Shown in pieces: positions 16,072 through 24,343 of a DNA stretch of 64,000 nt. Made by a program: the position numbers and the translations under genes. A model generated the notes under the pieces. That model made no database searches, was not told the DNA's origin, and saw only the letters and a list, made by a program, of their open reading frames with translations. Source of the DNA: Roseimaritima sediminicola (GTDB lineage: Bacteria; Planctomycetota; Planctomycetia; Pirellulales; Pirellulaceae); the NCBI RefSeq assembly GCF_009618275.1, contig NZ_WIAD01000019.1, positions 28,047 to 92,046 of the forward strand, read 5' to 3'. Numbering within the stretch: the first letter of the stretch is position 1; each line of letters begins with the position of its first letter.

Positions 16072-16992
16072 ATGCTTCCGATCTTCTTCTCTGCCGCGCG
16101 TTTGCTTCGCCGCTGGCCTCAGGCCGTGTGTCTGGTCGTCGTGGCACTGCACGCGTTGCCCGCTGCCGCACAGTTTCCTCCGCCGCCTGACAACGCCGGC
16201 TATGGCGCGGCTCCGATGATCCCGCCGCCGCCGGGCGCCGCACCGGCTGGGCAAACACCGGCGGCCGCGGCGCCGCCGCAAGGCGAGGCAACCGAGGCCG
16301 AGGCCGAGGCCGAAGCGTCGGCCTCGCCCAGCATCGTCAGCCGGCTGATCGAGGGCGGGCCGTTGATGATTCCGCTGGGCGTCTGCTCGTTGGTCGTACT
16401 GGCGTTGTCGCTGGAACGTTTCGTGGCCCTGCGGCGCAGCCGAGTGATCCCGCGGCCGTTCGTTCGCCGCTTTACCGAGTGCGTCGAGGACGGCCAGTTG
16501 AGCTACGACGAGGCGGCCGAGATCTGCGATGAATTCGAATGCCCCGTGGCCGATGTGTTTCATGCGGCGGTCAAGCGGTGGGGCCGTCCGGTGATCGAGA
16601 TCGAACAGGCGGTCATGGACGCCGGCGACCGCGTCACGGACAGCTTGAGGAAATTCCTGCGAGTGTTCCATGCGATCAGTAACATCGCCCCGCTGCTGGG
16701 CCTGTTGGGCACGGTCCTGGGAATGATCGAAGCCTTCGAAACGATGTCGTCGTCGGAAGCGTTGGGGCATCCCGAACTGCTGGCTTCGGGGATCAGCATG
16801 GCGTTGGTGACGACCGCCAGCGGTCTGTCGGTCGCGATCCCGGCCTACTTGGCCTACATGTACTTCACCAGTAAAGCCGATAAGTACTTGGGAGAGATCG
16901 ATGCCTTGTGCCAAAAGGTCATCGATTCGATCAGTGCCGAAGGATTGGAAACCAGCTCTGCTCGCGGACGCAAGAGCCGCCGAGCCGCATAG
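16072..16992 (+). CDS. exbB: ExbB/TolQ/MotA-type proton channel protein with long N-terminal secreted extension
   Basis: A 306-aa inner-membrane energy-transducing subunit. From ATG 16072 it has a signal peptide (MLPIFFSAARLLRRWPQAVC...), a Pro/Ala/Gly-rich periplasmic stretch to about residue 85 and then the ExbB core. TM1 is at LMIPLGVCSLVVLALSLERF, a cytoplasmic helical domain follows, then NIAPLLGLLGTVLGMIEAF and SMALVTTASGLSVAIPAYLA, the two signature TM helices. Uses the proton motive force with ExbD. The leader before ATG is C/A/T-rich with no Shine-Dalgarno. The charged tail ends SARGRKSRRAA. Partner genes lie on both sides. Confidence 0.92.
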   Translation: MLPIFFSAARLLRRWPQAVCLVVVALHALPAAAQFPPPPDNAGYGAAPMIPPPPGAAPAGQTPAAAAPPQGEATEAEAEAEASASPSIVSRLIEGGPLMIPLGVCSLVVLALSLERFVALRRSRVIPRPFVRRFTECVEDGQLSYDEAAEICDEFECPVADVFHAAVKRWGRPVIEIEQAVMDAGDRVTDSLRKFLRVFHAISNIAPLLGLLGTVLGMIEAFETMSSSEALGHPELLASGISMALVTTASGLSVAIPAYLAYMYFTSKADKYLGEIDALCQKVIDSISAEGLETSSARGRKSRRAA

Positions 16993-17097
16993 TAGCGGAC
17001 GTAGCCGAAGTCGCCAGACTTTGGACCTTCTCGCCGCTTCCATCCAATCTCTGGCGAGATCAGCTACTCGTTTTACTCACCAACACGAGAGTCAGTC

Positions 17098-17505
17098 ATG
17101 CGTAGACGCCCGGCCGAAGACGCCACGATGAATCTGACGCCGATGATCGATGTGGTGTTTCTGCTGGTCATTTTCTTCATGGTCGGAGCTCGATTCACCG
17201 ATCATGAAGAGCGCATCGAAGTGAACGTCCCCGGCGTGGGACCGATGAACCCGATGGTTCGCGGACCGGACCAGCGGATCGTTCAACTCGCGCCCGACGG
17301 CACGTTGACTTTGGATGGTCGCAGTGTCAACGCCGAGCAACTGCGCAGCGAACTGCAGTCGGCTCACGCGTCTTATCCGGCCCTGCGCGTAACGGTACGA
17401 GCCGACGCCGAGGAATCGCTCAGCCGGTTCACGGAAATCCTGCACGTGTGCCGCAGCAGCGGCGTGGAGAACCTGGGGATCGCGGTCCAGCCCCTCAGGC
17501 GCTAG
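17098..17505 (+). CDS. exbD: ExbD/TolR-family biopolymer transport protein
   Basis: A 135-aa protein with one TM helix near residues 17-30 in the motif MNLTPMIDVVFLLVIFFMV, including the protonatable Asp essential in ExbD/TolR. The periplasmic domain follows (VQLAPDGTLTLDGRSVNAE, ALRVTVRADAEESLSRFTEI) and ends at the usual place. The ExbB gene is 105 bp upstream; that gap contains the CGAAGTCGCCAGACTTTGG repeat. Works with ExbB to convert proton flow into motion of a TonB- or TolA-like partner; the next gene is the candidate partner. Confidence 0.94.
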   Translation: MRRRPAEDATMNLTPMIDVVFLLVIFFMVGARFTDHEERIEVNVPGVGPMNPMVRGPDQRIVQLAPDGTLTLDGRSVNAEQLRSELQSAHASYPALRVTVRADAEESLSRFTEILHVCRSSGVENLGIAVQPLRR

Positions 17506-17517
17506 CTCGACGCGTTC

Positions 17518-17598
17518 CGGCATAGGCTTCCAGCCTGTGAACGCACACGCAAAAGCAAAAGCAAAAGCAAAAGCAAAAGCAAAAGCAAAAGCAAAAGC
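17518..17598. repeat. GGCATAGGCTTCCAGCCTGT unit plus hexamer array GCAAAA
   Basis: One 27-bp-family unit at about 17519-17541 is followed by about eight GCAAAA hexamers (17549-17598). It lies in the 134-bp gap between ExbD and the toroid gene. A similar GGCAAA run is found at the 5' end of the BMC-H gene near 11280-11300. Confidence 0.85.
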
Positions 17599-17639
17599 CC
17601 TCGGGCGCGGCGGTAGAGCACCTTTTCGATTGATGGGGT

Positions 17640-19361
17640 ATGTGGAACGATCCGCGGATGATCTGGTCGGTCGCCACGGTCGGTATCTTGCTGATGCTGG
17701 CCACGGTGTGGTTGCTGCGCCGAGGTCGACGGCGACGGCCGCGAGCCGCCGCGCTATGTGTCATCCTCTCGGTGGGCCTGCACGTTTTGCTGCTGTGGGT
17801 CGTGCCCCTGGTCACCCGTCCGGCCGGCGGGCGGCCTCGGGCCAGCGGTACCGAGCCGACGCCGCTGGCCGAGATCTCGCTATCGGATATCCGCACCGAA
17901 CCGCTGGCCGACCAGTCGACCGCCGCGGCGGAGGCTGCCGCGGAGCCGCAGACGCCGGCGGCACCGCCCCTGCCCCTGCTGGCCGCCGCCGACCCGGCCT
18001 CGGCACCGACGCCGGCCCCCGAAGCCGCGACGGCGATCATGGACCTGACTCCCGAAACGATCGAAGCGGCTCCGGCCGACGCCGCCGAGGTGCCCATCGA
18101 CGCCGGACTGGACGCTTTGCTGGACCAGTTGTTAGTTGCCCAGGCCGCCGCGGAATTCACTCCGGCATCGGATGAACCGGGGACAATCGAACAAACTTCA
18201 GCGGCCCAGCCGGCAGCGGCAAACGAATCGGCCGAAGAGGACCAAGCGACCACGGCGGTCGTTGCGGCCTCCGCTTCGCCCATGGTTCCCGCCCGCGTCG
18301 CCTCGGCGCGTGTCGCCGGCCAGCAGCCGGACGCGTTCTCGCAGCGCAGCGGCGACGCGCGGCACGCGGCCCTGCGCCGACACGGCGGCGACCAGCAGAC
18401 CGAAGCGGCGGTGGAAGCGGCCCTGCGGTGGTTGGCCTACACCCAGCGCGAGGATGGTTCCTGGGACCCGCTGGCCAGCGGCGGTGGGCGCGAACGAGCG
18501 CCGCTGGGCGAGCGACGCGCCGGGGCTGGCAGCCGCGCGACGACGGCGATCACCGGCCTGGCCCTGCTGTCGATGCTCGGGCGTGGCAACACCCACCTGG
18601 AAGGCCCCTACGCGACGAACGTGCACGCCGGCCTCAGTTACCTGATCCGCAACCAGGCGCCCAACGGATCTTTGGAAGGCAACGCCACGCCGCTGGCACG
18701 AACCTACTGTCACGGCATGGCGACCTTGGCTCTGTGCGAAGCCGCCGCGATGACCCAGGACCCCCAAGCGATCGCCGCGGCACGAGCTGCGATCGCGTAC
18801 ACCGAGCGGCAACAGCATCCGACGACCGGCGGCTGGCGCTACCGCCGCGGCGAGACCGGCGACACCAGCCAACTGGGCTGGCAAGCCCTGGCGCTGCACA
18901 CCGCCGGCAGAGCTTCGATCCCGCTGCAGCCGCGGACGCTGCCGCTGGTCCAGGACTTCCTGCGCAGCGTTCGCGCCGGCGACCACGGCGGACTGGCTCG
19001 CTATCGTCCCGGCCAACCGGCATCGCGGACGATGACCGCCGAAGCCATGGCGATCCGGTTGCTGCTCAGCGAAGCGGTCCCGGCCGCGCAGCTGGAGGAA
19101 GCCGAACGTTCGATGCTGGAGCAGTTGCCCGGTGACGGCCCCGCCAACTATTACTACTGGTACTACGCCTCGCTGGCCCTACGGCAACGCGGCGGCCCGG
19201 GCTGGGAAACCTGGAACTCGCACTTGAAGCAGGAATTGCTGCGGACCCAACAGCCCGACGGCAGCTGGTCGACCGACAGCGTCTGGGGCGGCTACGGAGG
19301 CCGGGTCTACACCACCGCGCTGGCCGCCTTGTCGCTGGAAGTCTACTACCGCCACCGCTAG
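17640..19361 (+). CDS. Membrane-anchored TonB-like protein with squalene-cyclase/prenyltransferase-type toroid
   Basis: A 573-aa protein with two hydrophobic segments at the N-terminus (about 8-26 and 38-57). A long Ala/Pro/Thr-rich linker (60-260) follows, and then an alpha-alpha toroid (about 265-573) with QW-like repeats: QREDGSWDPLA, QAPNGSLEGN, PTTGGWRYRRG and QQPDGSWSTDSVWGGYGG. Such toroids occur in squalene/hopene cyclases and protein prenyltransferases, but the DxDD-type catalytic Asp cluster was not seen, so a binding role is more likely. Genetic position after TPR-ExbB-ExbD and the anchor-linker-domain layout suggest it is the moving partner of ExbBD in place of TonB. Its TAG stop overlaps the opposite gene's stop in a shared CTAG. 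Confidence 0.85.
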   Translation: MWNDPRMIWSVATVGILLMLATVWLLRRGRRRRPRAAALCVILSVGLHVLLLWVVPLVTRPAGGRPRASGTEPTPLAEISLSDIRTEPLADQSTAAAEAAAEPQTPAAPPLPLLAAADPASAPTPAPEAATAIMDLTPETIEAAPADAAEVPIDAGLDALLDQLLVAQAAAEFTPASDEPGTIEQTSAAQPAAANESAEEDQATTAVVAASASPMVPARVASARVAGQQPDAFSQRSGDARHAALRRHGGDQQTEAAVEAALRWLAYTQREDGSWDPLASGGGRERAPLGERRAGAGSRATTAITGLALLSMLGRGNTHLEGPYATNVHAGLSYLIRNQAPNGSLEGNATPLARTYCHGMATLALCEAAAMTQDPQAIAAARAAIAYTERQQHPTTGGWRYRRGETGDTSQLGWQALALHTAGRASIPLQPRTLPLVQDFLRSVRAGDHGGLARYRPGQPASRTMTAEAMAIRLLLSEAVPAAQLEEAERSMLEQLPGDGPANYYYWYYASLALRQRGGPGWETWNSHLKQELLRTQQPDGSWSTDSVWGGYGGRVYTTALAALSLEVYYRHR

Positions 19362-20068
19362 GGGGCGTTCTTATCGTACGGCCCGAAATCGCGGACCCGC
19401 CACTCGCCCACCCCCGCTTCGCTGTCCCACATCCGCTGCAGCTCCAACCGTACGCCATCGCTGCTGTTCTGATTGCGATCCACGTAGCGAACCTGCACGC
19501 ACAGAGCGCCCATGTCGTCATAGATCTGGGGCGACTCGGCCAGCTGCCAATCGGCGTCACGCCCGGCATCCTGGATGCGCATGATGGCGGTTCGGTCCAG
19601 GAACTCATCGAGTTGCTCGGAGCAGGTTTCGGAGTTCTGGTAGTAGGCCTTCAGCGGCATCTGGGGGCTCTGCCGTCCGGCCGGCGACTTCGTCAATTCC
19701 ATCGCCATCTCCCATTCGCCCAAGCTGGTCAACTGCATCCATTCGTGGCCGAATCGTTCGGCGTTGTCGCTCAGCTGCTGCGTGCGCACGCGACTGGCCA
19801 CGACACTCCAGCAAGCGAAAAAAACGGCCAATAGAATCCCCAACACCGCCGCTCGGCGGCCCACCGGGGGCCCTTCGCTGGAGGGCCGCAGGGCGAACAG
19901 CCCCACCACCAGCGTGACCAGCGGGATCAGGATCAACGTGGTCGAAAGCAGCACGACGCTGCTGAGCAACCCGAGCAGCAGCGCCACAAACCCCGACGGC
20001 CGAACCGGCGCGGTCGGAATCTCCTGGGGAGCAAGCGAAAACACAGCGGATTCGGATTTCGATTCCAT
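19358..20068 (-). CDS. Hypothetical membrane protein
   Basis: A 236-aa protein I do not recognise. Two TM segments lie at about residues 27-60 (GFVALLLGLLSSVVLLSTTL and on) and 70-90, the arrangement seen in DUF4190-like proteins. An extracytoplasmic domain of about 140 residues follows and ends in WRVRDFGPYDKNAP. The C-terminal part (SPQIYDDMGALCVQVRYVDR, VRLELQRMWDSEAGVGEWRV) looks like a small beta-rich domain. It is convergent with the toroid gene and shares the CTAG stop overlap at 19358-19361. No operon partner is on its strand. Confidence 0.75.
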   Translation of the reverse strand: MESKSESAVFSLAPQEIPTAPVRPSGFVALLLGLLSSVVLLSTTLILIPLVTLVVGLFALRPSSEGPPVGRRAAVLGILLAVFFACWSVVASRVRTQQLSDNAERFGHEWMQLTSLGEWEMAMELTKSPAGRQSPQMPLKAYYQNSETCSEQLDEFLDRTAIMRIQDAGRDADWQLAESPQIYDDMGALCVQVRYVDRNQNSSDGVRLELQRMWDSEAGVGEWRVRDFGPYDKNAP

Positions 20069-20354
20069 GGCTTGACGAGTTGCGCTGAAGCGAACAGAAC
20101 AGGGTGATTAGACCACCACAAATGGTGGCACGCCAGTGTCTACGCAATCCGGCCGGATTGGGTTCGGGTGCGATTGGATTGGCGAGCCCCGAAGACGACC
20201 ACAGGCCCGAGACTAAGCACGTCGGCATGAATCTTTCGGTAAAACCCCGCGACAACACCCTCCCGCGCAGCGGGAGGGTAAAGCCGAATGAAATGTTGCG
20301 ACGTGCTTACCATAGGTCTGTGGGGCACCGAATCCTCGATCACCACCGCTGGCC
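20069..20354. other. Intergenic region with inverted-end repeat
   Basis: 286 bp between divergent genes. It holds the 96-bp element at 20214-20309 and otherwise nothing recognisable; no clear promoter was found for either gene. Confidence 0.5.
20214..20309. repeat. Short element with TAAGCACGTCG inverted ends
   Basis: Starts TAAGCACGTCG and ends CGACGTGCTTA, 96 bp, with a central CCCTCCCGCGCAGCGGGAGG dyad. It is the opposite-orientation, shorter relative of 3427-3598, and the common parts (GGCATGAATCTTTCGGTAAA) are nearly identical. Confidence 0.85.
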
Positions 20355-21731
20355 ATGAAGACTCTGCTGGTAACCTGGTTCACACACCTGCGTGAAAGCT
20401 ACTGGTTCATCCCGTCGTTGATGGCCACCGGCGCGATCCTCTTGTCGTTCGCCGCCACGGCGGTGGACAACGCCGTAGGCTCGGAGTGGCTCGAGGACAT
20501 CACCTGGCTGTACGCCAACAAACCGGCCGGCGCTCGAGCCGTGCTGAGCACCGTGGCCGGGTCGATGATCACGGTCGCTGGCGTGACGTTTTCGATGACC
20601 ATCCTGTCGATCTCCTCGACCACCTCGCAGGTCGGCCCGCGGCTGCTGCGGAATTTCATGCGGGACCGGGGCAACCAAATCACGCTGGGCGTATTCATCG
20701 CCACGTTTCTGTACTGCCTGATGGTCTTGCGGACGGTTCGCAACGCCGACACACCGCCGGTCGACGGCTCGGCCGCGGTGGACCTGGCCGAAGCGTTCGT
20801 CCCGCATATCGCGATCATGTTGGGGCTGGTCCTGGCCGTCGCCAGCGTGGGCGTCTTGATCTACTTTATCCACCACATCCCCGAGAGCATCCACGTTTCC
20901 AATGTGGTGGCCGGCGTCGGGCATGACTTAAACGCCCGCATCGAGGAGCAGTTCCCGACTCGCATCGGCCGCCCGCACCCGGACCCGGAGCAGCGCAGTG
21001 GGCAGTCCGATTTGCCGCCCTCGTTCTTTGCTACGGCCCTGAAAATCCACTCCGACGGCCCGGGCTACCTTCAGTTCGTCGACGCCGACGGCCTGTTGGA
21101 ATTGGCCAAACAACACGACCTGGTCCTGCGACTGAAGGTTCGTCCCGGCGACTTCATCACCGGCCACGACGAGCTGCTGTTGGCTTCGCCGGCCGAGCGA
21201 GTCGGCGAGCAGGAGATCAAGCAGATGAAGAGCATGTTCTACTGCGGTTCGCAGCGGACGGCGAACCAAAATCTGCGGTTCGTGCTGAATCAGTTGGTGG
21301 AGGTGGCGATGCGGGCGCTCTCCCCCGGGGTGAACGATCCGTTTACGGCCATGACCTGCCTGGACTGGCTGCAGTCGGGACTGATTAATCTGTCCGAACG
21401 CAAGATGCCCGACGCGCATCGCTTGGACGAGGAGCATCAGCTGCGCGTGGTCGCCGAACCCGAGACTTTTGCGTCCTTTGCCCAGCTGGTGTTCGACCAA
21501 CTGCGGCCCTACGTCGCCAGCGACGCCAACGCCACGCTGCACATGATGCGGATGGTCCAGCGGATGTTGCCGCATATCTCCGCTGCCGCCGACCGCCGCA
21601 TGCTGGTGCGGTTGGCCGGAGCCCTGCGGCGCCGTGCTCGCCAGAACCTGGACGACATTCGCGTCCGGCATCAACTGGACGACGTCTACCGCGAAATCGT
21701 ACAAGAGCTGAAGGCGGGAGCGACGATCTGA
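20355..21731 (+). CDS. DUF2254 family membrane protein
   Basis: A 458-aa inner-membrane protein of the DUF2254 family, function unknown. Four N-terminal TM helices are visible at about 18-38, 65-90, 108-125 and 150-175. The family motif GVTFSMTILSISSTTSQVGP follows TM2, with RLLRNFMRDRGNQITLGVFI next. The soluble C-terminal half (190-458) has LQFVDADGLLELAKQHDLVL, RPGDFITGHDELL and RALSPGVNDPFTAMTCLDWL, all typical. Start ATG 20355. Complete and of normal length; stands alone. Confidence 0.9.
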   Translation: MKTLLVTWFTHLRESYWFIPSLMATGAILLSFAATAVDNAVGSEWLEDITWLYANKPAGARAVLSTVAGSMITVAGVTFSMTILSISSTTSQVGPRLLRNFMRDRGNQITLGVFIATFLYCLMVLRTVRNADTPPVDGSAAVDLAEAFVPHIAIMLGLVLAVASVGVLIYFIHHIPESIHVSNVVAGVGHDLNARIEEQFPTRIGRPHPDPEQRSGQSDLPPSFFATALKIHSDGPGYLQFVDADGLLELAKQHDLVLRLKVRPGDFITGHDELLLASPAERVGEQEIKQMKSMFYCGSQRTANQNLRFVLNQLVEVAMRALSPGVNDPFTAMTCLDWLQSGLINLSERKMPDAHRLDEEHQLRVVAEPETFASFAQLVFDQLRPYVASDANATLHMMRMVQRMLPHISAAADRRMLVRLAGALRRRARQNLDDIRVRHQLDDVYREIVQELKAGATI

Positions 21732-21732
21732 G

Positions 21733-22079
21733 TTTTGAAATCTCCTGACTCGGGCGGAATCAATTGATAAACAAAATCATTTTCTCCCCTCTCCCCCGGA
21801 TCCTGGCGAGCCTAAGCGAGTCAGGATTCGGGGGAGAGGGGTCGGGGGTGAGGGGGATTGCAGCCAGGGTTCGTAAGTGATGCGTGCCAATGTGATACGC
21901 GGCAAGTACATCGCGTGCAATGAGTCAGCCAGTTGCACCTGAGCCCCCTCACCCCCAGCCCCTCTCCCACCACTGCTTCACTCGCTGACGCTCGCGGCGC
22001 CGCGGGGGAGAGGGGAGAAAGCGATTCTTCTCATACATAGATTCCGCCGGAGTCAGCAAATCTGAAATGTCAAATCTGA
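21733..22079. repeat. Composite repeat with inverted ends, interior type A
   Basis: Begins 2 bp after the DUF2254 stop with TTTTGAAATCTCCTGACTCG and ends with TACATAGATTCCGCCGGAGT followed by CAGCAAATCTG. Inside are two opposed hairpin blocks: CTCCCCTCTCCCCC...GGGGGAGAGGGG near 21784-21840 and CCCTCTCCCACCACTGCTTC...GGGGGAGAGGGG near 21959-22018, separated by about 100 bp. It fills the whole 369-bp gap; no gene. Confidence 0.88.
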
Positions 22080-22100
22080 GACCGATCTTCCATCCTCGCC

Positions 22101-24278
22101 CTACTCGCCGTAGGCGCTCGTGAACAGGGCGGCTTGGTCCTTGATCCGCTGGCCGGCTTCGTCGTCGCCGGCGGCTTCGGCTGCCTTGGCCAGCTCGCTG
22201 CCGCGGCTCTGAAAGCGTTGCAGCTTCGCTTCCAGCTGCTGGACTTTGGCGACCGCAGCTTCGTGGGCGGTCTTGGCGGCGGCGACCGCGGCCTCCGCTT
22301 CGCTCAACTTGGCTTTGGTCTCGGCGATGCGTTTATCGGCCGCATCGACGGCCGCCTGCATCTTGTCGGCTTCGCCTCGCAGGGCGGTTTCGGCGGCGGC
22401 CAACCCGGCCGCAGCGGCGCGGCCGCTGACGAGCTGTTCACGCGTCTCGGCGACTTTCACCACCAGGGCGGCCCAGGCTTTCTCTTCGGCGGCCAGCGGT
22501 GCTTCGCTTGCGGGCTTCTCCGCGACCTGCTTGCGCAAAGCTTCGACGGCCTGCTGTTTCTTGGCCGCTTCGCCCTGCGCCTGATCGCGTTGTTTCACGA
22601 GCTCCGCGACGTGCTTATCGGCGGCCACCTTTTCGGCTTTCTTCTGCTCGGCCTGCTGCCGTTTTTCCTGCTGAGCTTTTACGGCGGCGGATTTCTGATT
22701 GTTGGCCGCGGCCAGTTGGGTGTTCAGGTCGGCCAGCGTCTTCTCGGCGGCCGTCACCGGCGCCTGCAAGTCCGCGGCGGCTTGCGTGGCGGCGGCGATC
22801 CGCTGCTGGAGGGACGGTGGGTTGCCCAGCAGGGGACGAGCCGGCGCCTTGGGATCCTCGGTGCTGTAGGCCAAGAACTGGCCGGTCCAGTCGCCGGCGA
22901 TCAAGTACTTGCTCTCGTGCGTGATCGTCACCTCCAGGACCTGTTCGGCCATGGGCGCAAAGTCGGCTTTTTTGTTGCCGCTGGAGTCCCACATGCGAAC
23001 GCGATTGTCCTTGCCGCAGGTAACCAATTGTCCCTTGTGATCGAAGGCCACATCCCACACGCCGCCGCTATGGGCATTGATGCTCTTGATGACTTTGCCT
23101 TGGTTCATGTCGAACAGTTTGACCGTGCCGTCGTTGCTGGCCGAGGCCAGGACGTTGCTGTCGTCGCGCCAAGCCAGCGCGTTGATGGCGTCTTTGTGGT
23201 CGGTCAGGTTCAGGTAATTGCGGCCCGTTTCGGCTTCCCACACAAACAGGCCGGCCGCGCGGTCGGCGGAGGCCACCAGGACGCCGTCGGGGCTGTAGGC
23301 CACGTCCAAAATCCAATCGGTGTGTTTCTTGATATCAAACAGCAACTCGCCATCGGCCAGGTCGTAGATCCGCAGCATTTTCTGCGGTCCGCCCAGAGCG
23401 ATGCGCGTCATGCGGTCGTTGACATCAGCCCCCAGGACCGTATCCAGTTCATCGCCGACCACGCTCAACCGGTCGCCGGTTTTGACGTCATACACGACGA
23501 CGATCCCACGCGCCGCATCGGCGCCCCCGCCGGCGATCAGGAAGGACCCGTCACGGCTGAAACGCAGCGATTGGATCAAGCCTTCGGGGAAGGGCAGGAT
23601 GCCGGCCAGTTCGGCGGTATCGGTGTTGTAGAGGATGATCTGCTGCTGACCGCCGATCGCCACCAGCGGCGCCCAGGGGCTGGCCGCCAGAGAAGTCGCC
23701 GCCGCGGCGCGATCGGTGACCACGACCGGTTGCTCGATCACGTCCTCGGGCATCGCTCCGCCGCCTTCGGGTTTGCCGGTCGACGCACCGGCAAAGGCCA
23801 ACGCGTTGGTTTTCTTCTTTTTGACCTTCGACCCCGAGTTCTCCAGCAGTCCGCCGTTGATCCAGGCTTTGATCAGATTGATCTGTTCCTCGGGCAACTT
23901 TTCCTGGTCCGGCGGCATGACCGGCGTGTCCTCGTGGGCGACCAGCATCCACAGCCGGCTGCTTTCGGCATCGCCTTCGTAAACGATCTCGCCGCTGCCG
24001 CCGCCGGTCATGGTGCCGCCAAACGTATCCAGGGCCAGACCACCCTTGGCTTCACTCTGGTTGTGACAGGTCAAGCACTTCTCGCGGAAGATCGGTTTGA
24101 TGTGATCTTCGAAGGTGATCTTTTCCGGTTTCTTGTCCTCCGAAGCCGCTTCGTCGGCCGCCCAAGACACAGAGGTCAGGGATTCCGAGACCAGCGACAC
24201 AGAGACCAGGCAGGCACAGGCGAGGATGGCAAAGCCCGGACGGCCCGCCGAAGGGTGCGGCAACAGGATGCGAAACAT
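22101..24278 (-). CDS. Secreted WD40-repeat protein with planctomycete cytochrome c domain and coiled-coil tail
   Basis: About 725 aa from ATG 24278. A signal peptide (1-41) is followed by a PSCyt1-type cytochrome c domain with heme site CLTCH (68-72) and a distal MPPDQEKLP methionine region. A WD40 propeller (about 175-480) shows blades such as WILDVAYSPDGVLVASADRA, INALAWRDDSNVLASASNDG and VWDVAFDHKGQLVTCGKDNR. The last 230 residues are Ala/Gln/Lys/Glu-rich coiled coil. It is the last gene of the DUF1501-PPC-DUF1549 set. This arrangement is typical of planctomycetes and presumed periplasmic; substrate and electron partner are unknown. Confidence 0.9.
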   Translation of the reverse strand: MFRILLPHPSAGRPGFAILACACLVSVSLVSESLTSVSWAADEAASEDKKPEKITFEDHIKPIFREKCLTCHNQSEAKGGLALDTFGGTMTGGGSGEIVYEGDAESSRLWMLVAHEDTPVMPPDQEKLPEEQINLIKAWINGGLLENSGSKVKKKKTNALAFAGASTGKPEGGGAMPEDVIEQPVVVTDRAAAATSLAASPWAPLVAIGGQQQIILYNTDTAELAGILPFPEGLIQSLRFSRDGSFLIAGGGADAARGIVVVYDVKTGDRLSVVGDELDTVLGADVNDRMTRIALGGPQKMLRIYDLADGELLFDIKKHTDWILDVAYSPDGVLVASADRAAGLFVWEAETGRNYLNLTDHKDAINALAWRDDSNVLASASNDGTVKLFDMNQGKVIKSINAHSGGVWDVAFDHKGQLVTCGKDNRVRMWDSSGNKKADFAPMAEQVLEVTITHESKYLIAGDWTGQFLAYSTEDPKAPARPLLGNPPSLQQRIAAATQAAADLQAPVTAAEKTLADLNTQLAAANNQKSAAVKAQQEKRQQAEQKKAEKVAADKHVAELVKQRDQAQGEAAKKQQAVEALRKQVAEKPASEAPLAAEEKAWAALVVKVAETREQLVSGRAAAAGLAAAETALRGEADKMQAAVDAADKRIAETKAKLSEAEAAVAAAKTAHEAAVAKVQQLEAKLQRFQSRGSELAKAAEAAGDDEAGQRIKDQAALFTSAYGE

Positions 24279-24307
24279 ATCGTTTTCAGCTCGTGGGAAC
24301 CAGTGTT

Positions 24308-24343
24308 TTCCGTTCGGAGGAACTTGCATTCCGTTCGGAGGAA
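24308..24343. repeat. Two identical 15-bp direct repeats
   Basis: TTCCGTTCGGAGGAA occurs at 24308-24322 and 24329-24343, six bases apart, in the 65-bp gap between the DUF1549 stop and the WD40 start. Each copy holds the mini-dyad TCCG-TT-CGGA. Confidence 0.85.

Noticed and set aside
17537..18175. Frame starting NAHAKAKAKAKAKAKA
   Set aside because: It comes from the GCAAAA hexamer array and then runs in the wrong frame through the toroid gene.
17640..19361. Functional squalene-hopene cyclase
   Set aside because: QW-like repeats are present but no DxDD-type catalytic motif was seen, and the protein is membrane anchored beside ExbBD.
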